Shown here piece after piece: positions 1 through 6,172 of a stretch of 39,913 nucleotides of DNA. Below the pieces are notes generated by a model. That model was not told the origin of the DNA, did no database searches, and was given only the letters and a program-made list of their open reading frames with translations. Within the stretch, counting starts at the first letter, position 1. Each line of letters starts with the position of its first letter. Source of the stretch: Lentimicrobium sp. (GTDB taxonomy: Bacteria > Bacteroidota > Bacteroidia > Bacteroidales > Lentimicrobiaceae); assembly GCA_024709105.1 (NCBI GenBank), contig JANJXJ010000060.1, positions 1 to 39,913 of the forward strand, in the 5' to 3' direction. The translations under genes and the position numbers were made by a program.

Positions 1-228
1 ATGGAAATTAATAAATTTGAACGTATTAAAGAACGTATTCTCGACCTCAATTCACTAGGCACAAAGTTGAGAGAGCGCAGACTTGCGATTTTTAGTTTGC
101 TTGATGAACATAACACACTCTTTGAATTGGTTAGAAAAGGATATTTAGTATTAGGATTAGTTAAAGACAATGCCGAGGACCCATTCGAACCAATTCTTCA
201 AAGTAAATTTTTGAATAATCCGGAGTAA
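1..228 (+). CDS. Small helical protein of unknown function, possibly 5'-truncated by the window edge
   Basis: A 75-residue reading frame runs from the first base of the window to a TAA at 226-228. I do not recognise the family. It is charged and predicted mostly helical (KFERIKERILDLN, then LGTKLRERRLAIFSLLDEHN), with no signal peptide or membrane segment. The ATG is the very first codon, so the true protein may begin further upstream. Its last codons (NNPE-stop) lie inside the first 24-bp unit of repeat element A, so the C-terminus is probably set by the insertion of that element rather than by the original gene. It could be the tail of an accessory protein. Confidence that it is translated is moderate; no function is assigned. 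Confidence 0.4.
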   Translation: MEINKFERIKERILDLNSLGTKLRERRLAIFSLLDEHNTLFELVRKGYLVLGLVKDNAEDPFEPILQSKFLNNPE

Positions 229-535
229 AGTATGCCACGATTCCGGAGCAAAGCATGCCACCCATTCCGGTCTAAACCAGGCCACCCATTTTATTTAAAT
301 GTCTTTCAAATCCCTTTTAAAAGGCGTTTAAATGTAGTTTGAAAGGTTTGAGATGGATAAAATGGATAGTTTTAGCACCTGAAGTTGAAATTATTTCTCT
401 GTTATTCAATGGAATTGCTAAAGTTCATATTTTTGGGGTGGAATTGGCTTGTTGTGCAACTATAGAATGAAGATCGCATGGATGAAAAATACACAGTGCC
501 GCGTGTATTTAATGTTTATGGCAAATGCTATATGA
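218..535 (+). repeat. Intergenic element A with three IS21-type 24-bp end units
   Basis: Three head-to-tail copies of a 22-24 bp unit lie at 218-239, 240-263 and 264-287 (ATTCCGGAGCAAAGCATGCC followed by ACCC is the best copy). Such serial units resemble the multiple transposase-binding repeats at ends of IS21-family elements. They are followed by an imperfect hairpin (CAAATCCCTTTT ... AAAGGTTTG, 307-350) and a tail that matches element B closely, including TTTGGGGTGGAATTGGCTTG at about 433-452 and a GCGTGTATTTAATG stretch near 500. No istA or istB is present, so this is a remnant or a non-autonomous intergenic repeat. Confidence 0.6.
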
Positions 536-656
536 AGACACAACAAGAAAGGAACGAATGACAATTGAGAACAAAATATTTAAGATAAACCGCCACCTGT
601 TTTACTATGGGACAAGCAAACTAAACAGGGTATTGCGGAGCTTTGTCCCGCGTGTC

Positions 657-680
657 GTGGGTTCGATTCCCTCTCCTCTT
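657..680 (+). pseudogene. tRNA 3' half (T-arm and acceptor strand)
   Basis: Bases 657-673 form a recognisable T-arm: stem GTGGG, loop TTCGATT, then CCCTC, with one T-T mismatch. A 7-nt acceptor-like strand, TCCTCTT, follows at 674-680. No matching D-arm or anticodon arm lies upstream. Instead the 5' half of a tRNA starts immediately downstream at 681. It is either the remnant of a tRNA gene cut by recombination or one part of a permuted gene. Confidence 0.6.
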
Positions 681-725
681 GATAGGATAGCTCAGTTGGT
701 AGAGCAACAGACTATTACTCTGTTG
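681..725 (+). pseudogene. tRNA 5' half (acceptor strand, D-arm, anticodon arm)
   Basis: The segment has the canonical order of a 5' tRNA half: acceptor-like GATAGGA (681-687), TA, D-stem GCTC/GAGC (690-693 with 702-705) enclosing AGTTGGTA, A706, and a perfect 5-bp anticodon stem ACAGA/TCTGT (707-711 with 719-723) around the loop CTATTAC. The anticodon would be ATT (Asn-like, but A34 is unusual). After base 725 the sequence turns into an A-run, and no T-arm follows. The 3' half lies directly upstream at 657-680 with no gap. Confidence 0.65.
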
Positions 726-884
726 AAAAAAAAGAATGAAGAACAGGGCAGAAATGCTCAAACTGAAATTGAGTTTGCAAGACAAGGGATACCGTTTGGA
801 CAATTTGTTCAAACTCAACTTGACTTCCCTCTATTTTGGTGTTCTTCATTTTTTCTGTTAAAAACTATTTTAAAAAACATATAA

Positions 885-1610
885 ATGGGAATATTTAAAA
901 AGCATTACCAGGTAAAGCCCAACACCATTGGCTTTCTATATCGTAACAATGCTTTGGAGCAAAAACTGAAGCCGGGTTACCACGAAGTTTGGGATTGGAA
1001 AAACAGAACTGAGTTATTTCTTCTTCCTCAGACTTCAAAATTACTGACAGTAACAAACCAGGAAGTTTTAACCAAGGACAATGTAGCTCTTCGGTTTTCC
1101 TTCAACGTGATTTACAAAATTGTTGATGGACAGAAATTTCTTGACAAGTTTGCACTTGACAGACAGATGAGTGCTATTATTCAAGAAGCAGAGCAACGCA
1201 TATACAATATCGTTCAAATCTATCTAAGAAACAGGATTGCGGAAATGGATAGCGAAACGATAAATGAAAAAAGAAATGAACTGACAGAGTTCAAAACAGA
1301 TGAAATGGAAAAAGAAGTTTCAGAATTTGGTATTACGATAGAACAAGCACAACTGCGTGACTTGACATTTCCAAAATCAATTCAGGACTTATTCGCCAAA
1401 CATTTGGAAGCAAAAATCAGAGCAAAATCAGAATTAGAAAATGCAAGAACAGCCGTTGCGACTGCAAGAGCTTTAAAGAATGCTTCTGAACTTATGAAAG
1501 ACGATGATAACATTAAGTTCTTTCAAATCATTGAGACAATTACCAAAATTGCAGACAAAGGAAAACACACATTTATGATTGGCGATATTAATCAACTGAC
1601 GAAAAAATAG
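885..1610 (+). CDS. SPFH/band-7 (slipin-like) protein lacking a membrane anchor
   Basis: A 241-residue protein with the SPFH/band-7 fold typical of slipins and prohibitins. The N-terminal half carries the beta-rich SPFH core (GFLYRNNALEQKLKPGYHEV, then LTVTNQEVLTKDNVALRFSF). It is followed by the usual helical region with FGITIEQAQLRDLTFP and an alanine/glutamate-rich coiled-coil segment (LEAKIRAKSELENARTAVAT). Family members scaffold membrane microdomains and often pair with NfeD proteases. Here I see no N-terminal membrane helix and no NfeD neighbour, so attachment would have to come from a modification or a partner. The ATG at 885 is chosen because the SPFH core starts right after it and the upstream frame is the tRNA-fragment region. 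The next reading frame is a broken ATPase fragment, so operon context gives no functional clue. Confidence 0.75.
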   Translation: MGIFKKHYQVKPNTIGFLYRNNALEQKLKPGYHEVWDWKNRTELFLLPQTSKLLTVTNQEVLTKDNVALRFSFNVIYKIVDGQKFLDKFALDRQMSAIIQEAEQRIYNIVQIYLRNRIAEMDSETINEKRNELTEFKTDEMEKEVSEFGITIEQAQLRDLTFPKSIQDLFAKHLEAKIRAKSELENARTAVATARALKNASELMKDDDNIKFFQIIETITKIADKGKHTFMIGDINQLTKK

Positions 1611-1618
1611 GATGATGA

Positions 1619-2248
1619 AATGAAGCTTTTGCCATAACACAGGTTTGGCAACAGGCAGCTCACCTTGTGCCCCCAACTTTTGAGCCGAGCCGTGAGGTTA
1701 ATGAATTTAACTCTCATTTGCTTTTACATCACTTTTTGGATGACTATGACCAGAAATGGCTCAAACAGTTTGAAAGTTTTGCCCAGGCAGATAGCCAAAA
1801 ACAGGCGCTCATTTTTGCAAGGGAAGTTGGTGCCATAGACAACACCACCTACCGCCAGATGGCCGATTGTGATACCCTCAAAGCAAGCAATGACTTGAGG
1901 CTTTTAAGAAATCACAACTTGTTAAAATCCAAAGGAAAAGGAAAGGCAACCTATTATGTGGCCAGTGATGGATTAAGAGCACCCGTTTCTGAATTAAGCA
2001 CACCACCTCCGGGTCTTAGCACACCACCTCCGGGTCTTAGTACACCACCTCCGAACCTAAGCACACCACCTCCGGGAATTTTTGAACGGATAGGTTCCTT
2101 AAACAAAAGGGAGCATGACAATGCCAAAGTAGAGGCAATTATTATGGATTTGTGCGAATGGAAGCCGCTTAAAGCTTCAGAGATTGCAGGATATTTTCAG
2201 AAAGAGGAAACCTACTTCAAACGGAAATACTTCCGTTCTTGCGCATAA
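1619..2248 (+). pseudogene. Fragment of an AlbA_2/HATPase_c_4-type ATP-binding (RecG-like) regulator
   Basis: The frame is open from 1619, after two stop codons at 1613-1618; the first usable start in it is GTG at 1667. The segment LHHFLDDYDQKWLKQFESFA ... TYRQMADCDTLKASNDLRLL ... LLKSKGKGKATYYV matches my recollection of the C-terminal winged-helix region of ATP-binding proteins with an AlbA_2 N-terminal domain (often misnamed RecG-like helicases). The N-terminal DNA-binding and ATPase domains are missing. The 3' end is also cut short: after EETYFKRKY the frame runs into a 7-bp hairpin (2220-2237) and stops at FRSCA. A four-unit LSTPPPG repeat interrupts the middle. I read it as a decayed gene remnant, although a short expressed peptide cannot be excluded. 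Confidence 0.55.
1994..2077 (+). repeat. Four tandem 21-bp units encoding LSTPPPG/N
   Basis: Four consecutive 21-bp units start at 1994, 2015, 2036 and 2057 and encode LSTPPPG, LSTPPPG, LSTPPPN and LSTPPPG. The units differ only at a few positions (for example AGC/AGT and GGT/AAC). This is a recent in-frame expansion that forms a proline-rich linker inside the ATPase-fragment reading frame. Confidence 0.85.
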
Positions 2249-2280
2249 CCATTCGTCACTATTATACTTTGTATCATAAT

Positions 2281-2304
2281 AGTCAGGCCAAAGCTGACTT
2301 TTTT
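2281..2304 (+). terminator. Candidate intrinsic terminator after the SPFH/ATPase-fragment region
   Basis: AGTCAG (2281-2286) pairs perfectly with CTGACT (2294-2299) across a 7-nt loop and is followed by a T-run through 2304. A second perfect 8-bp inverted repeat, ACTATTAT/ATAATAGT (2258-2265 with 2276-2283), overlaps its left arm, so two alternative hairpins are possible. The position is 30-50 bases after the last reading frame. Confidence 0.55.
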
Positions 2305-2558
2305 ACTACGATAGGTAATTTATATAATTTATCACTATTGTCCGGGAAAAAGCATAAGATTACCTTCATTGAGCTTTAGCGCGTAATAAGGTTTTTGCCG
2401 GGAAAAGGAATTTTAAGGTTAAGATTTTATTGTTTTCTATACAGAATAAACTGCCTTTGTATAGATTTCTTAAATTTCTTTACGAATAACAGTCCGGGGC
2501 TTAATGGAATTGCCGTTAATTATTGACTTGGAAACAAAAAGAGTATTAAATGCTATAT

Positions 2559-2880
2559 ACTCCGGAGCAAAGCAGGCCACCATTCCGGACTAAAGTATGC
2601 CACCATTCCGGAGCAAAGTATGCCACCCATTTTACTTAAACAGCTTTAAACCCCTTTATAAAGGCATTAAAATGGAATTTAAAGGGTTTGATTGAGCAGC
2701 AGGGAAAGCATGGGGTATAACGGTTAAAAATCATTCTTTGGCACCTTGTGGTATTGGAAAAGCTACTATATTTGGGGTTGGAATTGGCTAGCGGTGCATG
2801 TGATGAATGGATGGACACATGGAAACAATACACACAATGTTAAGCGTATTTATTCATTACGGCCAACGCAGAAAAAACAC
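2559..2880 (+). repeat. Intergenic element B with three IS21-type end units
   Basis: Three 23-24 bp units lie at 2559-2581, 2582-2604 and 2605-2628 in the same orientation as element A. A hairpin TTTAAACCCCTTT ... AAAGGGTTTG (2645-2690) and a tail similar to element A follow. The tail includes TTTGGGGTTGGAATTGGCTA (about 2770-2789) and TTAAGCGTATTTATTCATTA (about 2839-2858). The stretch between 2305 and 2558 holds nothing I recognise apart from two short CCGGGAAAA copies. Confidence 0.6.
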
Positions 2881-2923
2881 AACATTCAACTGATAACGCA
2901 ATAATTTAAAAACAAAGATTTAT

Positions 2924-3565
2924 ATGCACTATTTGAAATGTAACCATTGCGGACACTTTAACGAGGTCAAAACAAAGTATTTGGTATTTTGTGAAAGCTG
3001 CAGCAAGAAACTTGATAACACTTTTAACGAATGGGCCAATCGCAATCCGGACAAGTCGTTTGAGGATTATAAACAATTGATCTGTACAACTGAAAAAACC
3101 GATTTATCAAAGGAATTGCATAAAACCAAGAACATTAAAGGATTAAAATATTGGATTGGCTTTGCTGTTGCGTTTGCTGTTTTTTCGGTGATTGGACAAA
3201 TTGGTGGAGAAAAACTGGCTGGATTATTTCGCAAGCCTGCATTTGATAAGGCATTAATGGAGACCGCAAGTGAAATTAATAAATCCTGCCCGATTATGAT
3301 TGATAATGCAACAAGATTAGACAATGCAGTTGCATTGCCAAATGATGTATTTCAATATAATTACACATTGGTCAGCATGACTAAGGACTCTGTTAATATT
3401 GAAGAGTTAAAGGCCTATCTGGAGCCGGCAATTACAAATTTTGTGAAGACTAATCCTGACATGCAAACCATGCGGGACAATAAGGTAACTGTAAATTATT
3501 ATTATAAGGACAGAGAAGGAGTGTATTTATTCACAATATCCGTAAAACCAGAACAATATGAATGA
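2924..3565 (+). CDS. N-terminal zinc-ribbon, single-pass membrane protein of unknown function
   Basis: A 213-residue protein. It opens with a four-cysteine zinc ribbon (CNHCGHFNEVKTKY, then FCESC, residues 5-26). A charged linker follows, then one membrane helix (GLKYWIGFAVAFAVFSVIGQ, about residues 72-95), and a C-terminal extracytoplasmic domain starting ASEINKSCPIMIDNATRLDN. The INKSCP/DNATRLDNAVALP stretch looks like a conserved domain of uncharacterised Bacteroidota proteins, but I cannot name it. The ribbon probably binds Zn in the cytoplasm, with the C-terminal domain in the periplasm. It is the first gene after element B, and the following exported protein starts about 165 bp downstream. 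No enzymatic residues are apparent. Confidence 0.7.
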   Translation: MHYLKCNHCGHFNEVKTKYLVFCESCSKKLDNTFNEWANRNPDKSFEDYKQLICTTEKTDLSKELHKTKNIKGLKYWIGFAVAFAVFSVIGQIGGEKLAGLFRKPAFDKALMETASEINKSCPIMIDNATRLDNAVALPNDVFQYNYTLVSMTKDSVNIEELKAYLEPAITNFVKTNPDMQTMRDNKVTVNYYYKDREGVYLFTISVKPEQYE

Positions 3566-3731
3566 TAAAAAAGAAGCACAGACTGCACACGGTATAAATA
3601 ATCGCTGTTTCGGCAGGTAATTAATTGGTTATTGTCAGCTTTAATCCCGTACCTAAGGATGTAACTTAACAGAAAATCACCTTCAAATCCTAGCTGGCTA
3701 TGTTGCCGAACATGGGTATCAAACAAAAAAA

Positions 3732-4517
3732 ATGACCAGAACCATCCGGAAAGCTTTTATTCTTTTGATTGTAACCTTTTGGATTCATGATTTAAAAGGA
3801 CAATCAGCAATCCAGCGAGATACCTCAATAATTCATCCTGTCAAACCTAAAAGTGTCACTTTAATTAAAACGGGTGAAGTTTCTACAGACTCCATGATAC
3901 GGATTCTAAGTCTTATTTCAACCGGTATATGTGACCCGGTATATCCCAATGAATTGGGTATTTCAATGATTGGTAGCTTAAATTCTCACACTTTCGGAAT
4001 AGGACTTGATTTTAAACCCAGGTATTTTAACCGTTTTGTTGCAGATTTATTAGTTCGATCCGACTTCAGTAATAATTTTATCGTTAATTCGGGTTTGGAA
4101 ATCAAATATTTATCCAGAAGGTCACCAATTGATATCAGATTGGAATATAGCAGATACAATCTAACAAAGACAAAACTGATTGATTATCATAAATATTTAG
4201 CCGGTGTGATTTACAGGATTCCCGGGTCTTCAATGGGATTACTTATCGGTGAGGATAATTACCAGGCTAAAAACAAAATTGGCTTTGAAATATTCCATAA
4301 ATATAGGTTTAGAAAGGCAAGCAACTCATACTTTGAACCCTCTAAGCCAGTCGCAGATATCTATACCGGGATTGGCTACTGGAACAACAGGATAAATTAT
4401 AAGGTAAAGTTTGATTATCTGCTGAACTATTATATGAGGATAGGGATTGGATATGAGAGAATCTATGACTTTAATGAATTTATTCTTACTTTTAAATATG
4501 TAGTCTTTTACTTTTGA
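3732..4517 (+). CDS. Exported, probably outer-membrane beta-barrel-like protein of unknown function
   Basis: A 261-residue protein with a Sec signal peptide (AFILLIVTFWIHDLKG, cleavage near GQ at residue 24). A body of alternating strands rich in Tyr, Ile, Arg and Gly follows: HTFGIGLDFKPRYFNRFVAD, SGLEIKYLSRRSPIDIRLEY, YYMRIGIGYERIYDFNEFIL. The chain ends in aromatic residues (KYVVFYF), a common trait of outer-membrane barrels. The size would fit an 8-10 strand barrel. I recognise no named family. It follows the zinc-ribbon membrane protein on the same strand, and element C begins downstream. Its role could be structural or as a small porin or adhesin; that is inference only. Confidence 0.6.
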   Translation: MTRTIRKAFILLIVTFWIHDLKGQSAIQRDTSIIHPVKPKSVTLIKTGEVSTDSMIRILSLISTGICDPVYPNELGISMIGSLNSHTFGIGLDFKPRYFNRFVADLLVRSDFSNNFIVNSGLEIKYLSRRSPIDIRLEYSRYNLTKTKLIDYHKYLAGVIYRIPGSSMGLLIGEDNYQAKNKIGFEIFHKYRFRKASNSYFEPSKPVADIYTGIGYWNNRINYKVKFDYLLNYYMRIGIGYERIYDFNEFILTFKYVVFYF

Positions 4518-4620
4518 ATAATAAATGCCTGTTCCCGCAAGCAATGCTGCCAAAAAGGGTTTAGCTTCACAGCCGCACCATATGCCGGGGGCACACCTCC
4601 GGGGCTATTACATCAAAAAC

Positions 4621-4712
4621 CTCCGAATGTTCGGGATGCATTTGAAACACTTTACATTACACTGTGAAACTCTGTGGTAAACTCTCCCGAATTCTCGGGA
4701 TGTATGTGAAAC
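4621..4712 (+). repeat. Two ~30-bp repeats, each containing a small palindrome
   Basis: Bases 4621-4650 and 4683-4712 are diverged copies of one motif: CTCCGAATGTTCGGGATGCA versus CTCCCGAATTCTCGGGATGT and flanks, both running into TGTGAAAC-type sequence. Each contains a short hairpin (CCGAA/TTCGG and CCCGA/TCGGG). GTGAAACTCTGTG also appears twice (near 4664 and 4708). They sit downstream of the barrel-like gene and may act as terminators, but they lack long T-runs. Confidence 0.5.
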
Positions 4713-4731
4713 TCTGTGCTACTTAAAAAAT

Positions 4732-4990
4732 ATTCCAACTCAAACCAGGCCACCCATTCCGGAAAACTGGCTTTACACGGCCCGGGTGGTTTAATGTGTT
4801 ATACTTCATTTAAAGTTGAATATTCATCTTTGGAGCTTTGTGTATTTGGATAAGTTAATATTTTTCAACAGAGCTTGAACCGAAGGCCGGGCAAGCGCAT
4901 TTCTCTTAATTTCGCAAAGCCCTGTAAATCTTTTCCCTGTGTGCCAAAAAGATATGTTACAAATATTAATTTTTGTACTTTTGAATTTGA
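4732..4990 (+). repeat. Intergenic element C (degenerate, one and a half IS21-type units)
   Basis: ATTCCAACTCAAACCAGGCC plus ACCC (4732-4755) matches the third unit of element A, and a partial second unit starts at 4756 (ATTCCGG). The downstream tail shares GGAGCTTTGTGTATTTGGA (about 4832) with the GGCACCTTGTGGTATTGGA region of element B. It also shares TTGAACCGAAGGCCGGGCAA (about 4872) and TGCCAAAAAGA (about 4942) with element D. The copy is older than A and B. Confidence 0.5.
4976..4983 (+). promoter_or_regulatory. Bacteroidota-type -7 element for the ErcA-kinase pair
   Basis: TACTTTTG fits the TAnnTTTG consensus of the Bacteroidota primary sigma factor. It ends 22 bases before the ATG at 5006, giving a short leader. 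No clear -33 TTG lies at the ideal spacing. The site falls in the tail of element C, so an older repeat seems to have supplied the promoter. Confidence 0.45.
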
Positions 4991-5005
4991 TTAAAATAAC
5001 CTGCC

Positions 5006-6169
5006 ATGTCCGACAGAATACAATTGAATCCCCGAAAATTTGTTGCACCGGAATATATTTTTGGAGTTGACTCCAGACTCATGGCAGCGGCGTATTGTCA
5101 AAAGTTAGGCGGACGGAATATATTTATTGTAGTTGATGAATTCATTAAAAAATCTATTTGGTTTAAGGAAGTAGAAAACGGCTTGCAGAAAACAGGGCTC
5201 GAATACCATGTTTTTTCATCAGTATCTCCCAATCCGCGCGATTTCGAAGTAATGGAAGGAGTAAATGCCTGCAAGGAAAATAAATGCAATTTAATTCTTG
5301 CGCTGGGAGGCGGAAGTGTAATGGATTGTGCAAAAGGCATCGGAATCGTTTCTACCAACCACGGACACATACATAGCTATGAGGGTGTTGATGTTATTAG
5401 AAGACCAATGCCCCCTTTAATCTGTATTCCAACCACAGGCGGAACCTCTGCCGATGTTTCACAGTTTGCTATTATCAACAACACTACCGAAAAATATAAA
5501 TTTGCCATCATCAGCAAGGCAGTTGTCCCCGATGTGGCGCTTATTGATCCGGTGGTCCTGACAAGTATGGATGGTTTTCTTACTGCCTGTACCGGTTTGG
5601 ATGCCCTTTCGCATGCTTTTGAAGCTTTTGTTTCGAATGCAAATTCTGCTTTTACTGATCTGTATTCGCTCGAAGCAATTAAACTAATTTTTTCAAACCT
5701 TCCCGACTGTATAAATAACCCCGGTGATTTGCAGGCACGGGGCAAAATAATGCTGGCAAGTTTATATGCCGGTCTGGCATTTTCAAATGCAAGTTTAGGT
5801 TGTGTACATTCTCTTGCGCACAGCCTCGGAGGCTATTTAGACCTGCCGCACGGAGAATGTAATGCCATATTATTGCCCCATGTGGTGGATTATAACTTTA
5901 ATTCGGCACCCGACCGGTATGTTAAAATTATGCAGACTGTAAACCTGCCTGTAAACAGCAATACAACCGAATTAAAGAAAACATTAACCGGATACCTGAT
6001 CGGTTTTAAAAACAGTGTTGGCATAAACACCACCTTAAAAGACAAAGGAGTAACAACCGACATAACTACTATACTCGCAAAACGGGCAATCAAAGACCCA
6101 TGCAATGCAACCAACCCCAGAATACCGGTTATGGAAGACCTGAGAGCAATAACCAATGAAGCACTGTAG
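5006..6169 (+). CDS. ercA: ErcA-like iron-containing alcohol dehydrogenase family protein (probably regulatory)
   Basis: A 387-residue group III iron-dependent alcohol dehydrogenase. The NAD-binding GGGSVMD is at residues 101-107. The metal ligands are all present: D199 and H203 in TGLDALSHAFEAF, H268 and H282 in CVHSLAHSLGGYLDLPHGE, with the same 14-residue spacing as in FucO. Several stretches (RKFVAPEYIFG, SVSPNPRDFEVMEG, TTGGTSADVSQFAIINN, ISKAVVPDVALIDP) are closer to my memory of pseudomonad ErcA than to catabolic enzymes. ErcA is an ADH-like protein that acts with PAS histidine kinases in control of alcohol oxidation. The next gene, three bases downstream, is such a kinase, which supports a regulatory role. 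Since all metal ligands remain, an active dehydrogenase or a substrate-sensing enzyme are both possible. Confidence 0.8.
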   Translation: MSDRIQLNPRKFVAPEYIFGVDSRLMAAAYCQKLGGRNIFIVVDEFIKKSIWFKEVENGLQKTGLEYHVFSSVSPNPRDFEVMEGVNACKENKCNLILALGGGSVMDCAKGIGIVSTNHGHIHSYEGVDVIRRPMPPLICIPTTGGTSADVSQFAIINNTTEKYKFAIISKAVVPDVALIDPVVLTSMDGFLTACTGLDALSHAFEAFVSNANSAFTDLYSLEAIKLIFSNLPDCINNPGDLQARGKIMLASLYAGLAFSNASLGCVHSLAHSLGGYLDLPHGECNAILLPHVVDYNFNSAPDRYVKIMQTVNLPVNSNTTELKKTLTGYLIGFKNSVGINTTLKDKGVTTDITTILAKRAIKDPCNATNPRIPVMEDLRAITNEAL

Positions 6170-6172
6170 TTT

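Noticed and set aside
525-884. 119-codon open frame before the SPFH gene
   Set aside because: It reads through both tRNA halves (VVGSIPSPLDRIAQLVEQQ is the translation of T-arm and D-arm sequence) and through the tail of element A. It is a fortuitous frame.
218-2628. Complete IS21 insertion sequence between elements A and B
   Set aside because: Both sets of units have the same orientation and no istA/istB-like frame lies between them, so they are not the two ends of one element.
218-2880. Integron attC array as explanation for the repeated elements
   Set aside because: The units do not show the paired R/L boxes of attC sites, no integron integrase is present, and the 24-bp units fit IS21-type ends better.
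4540-4740. CRISPR-like array at the two palindromic 30-bp repeats
   Set aside because: Only two diverged copies are present with one 32-bp gap, and no cas genes are in the window.
5377-5745. 122-codon minus-strand frame inside the ErcA-like gene
   Set aside because: It lies entirely within a well-supported dehydrogenase frame, including the GTSAD and metal-ligand regions, and has no recognisable domain.
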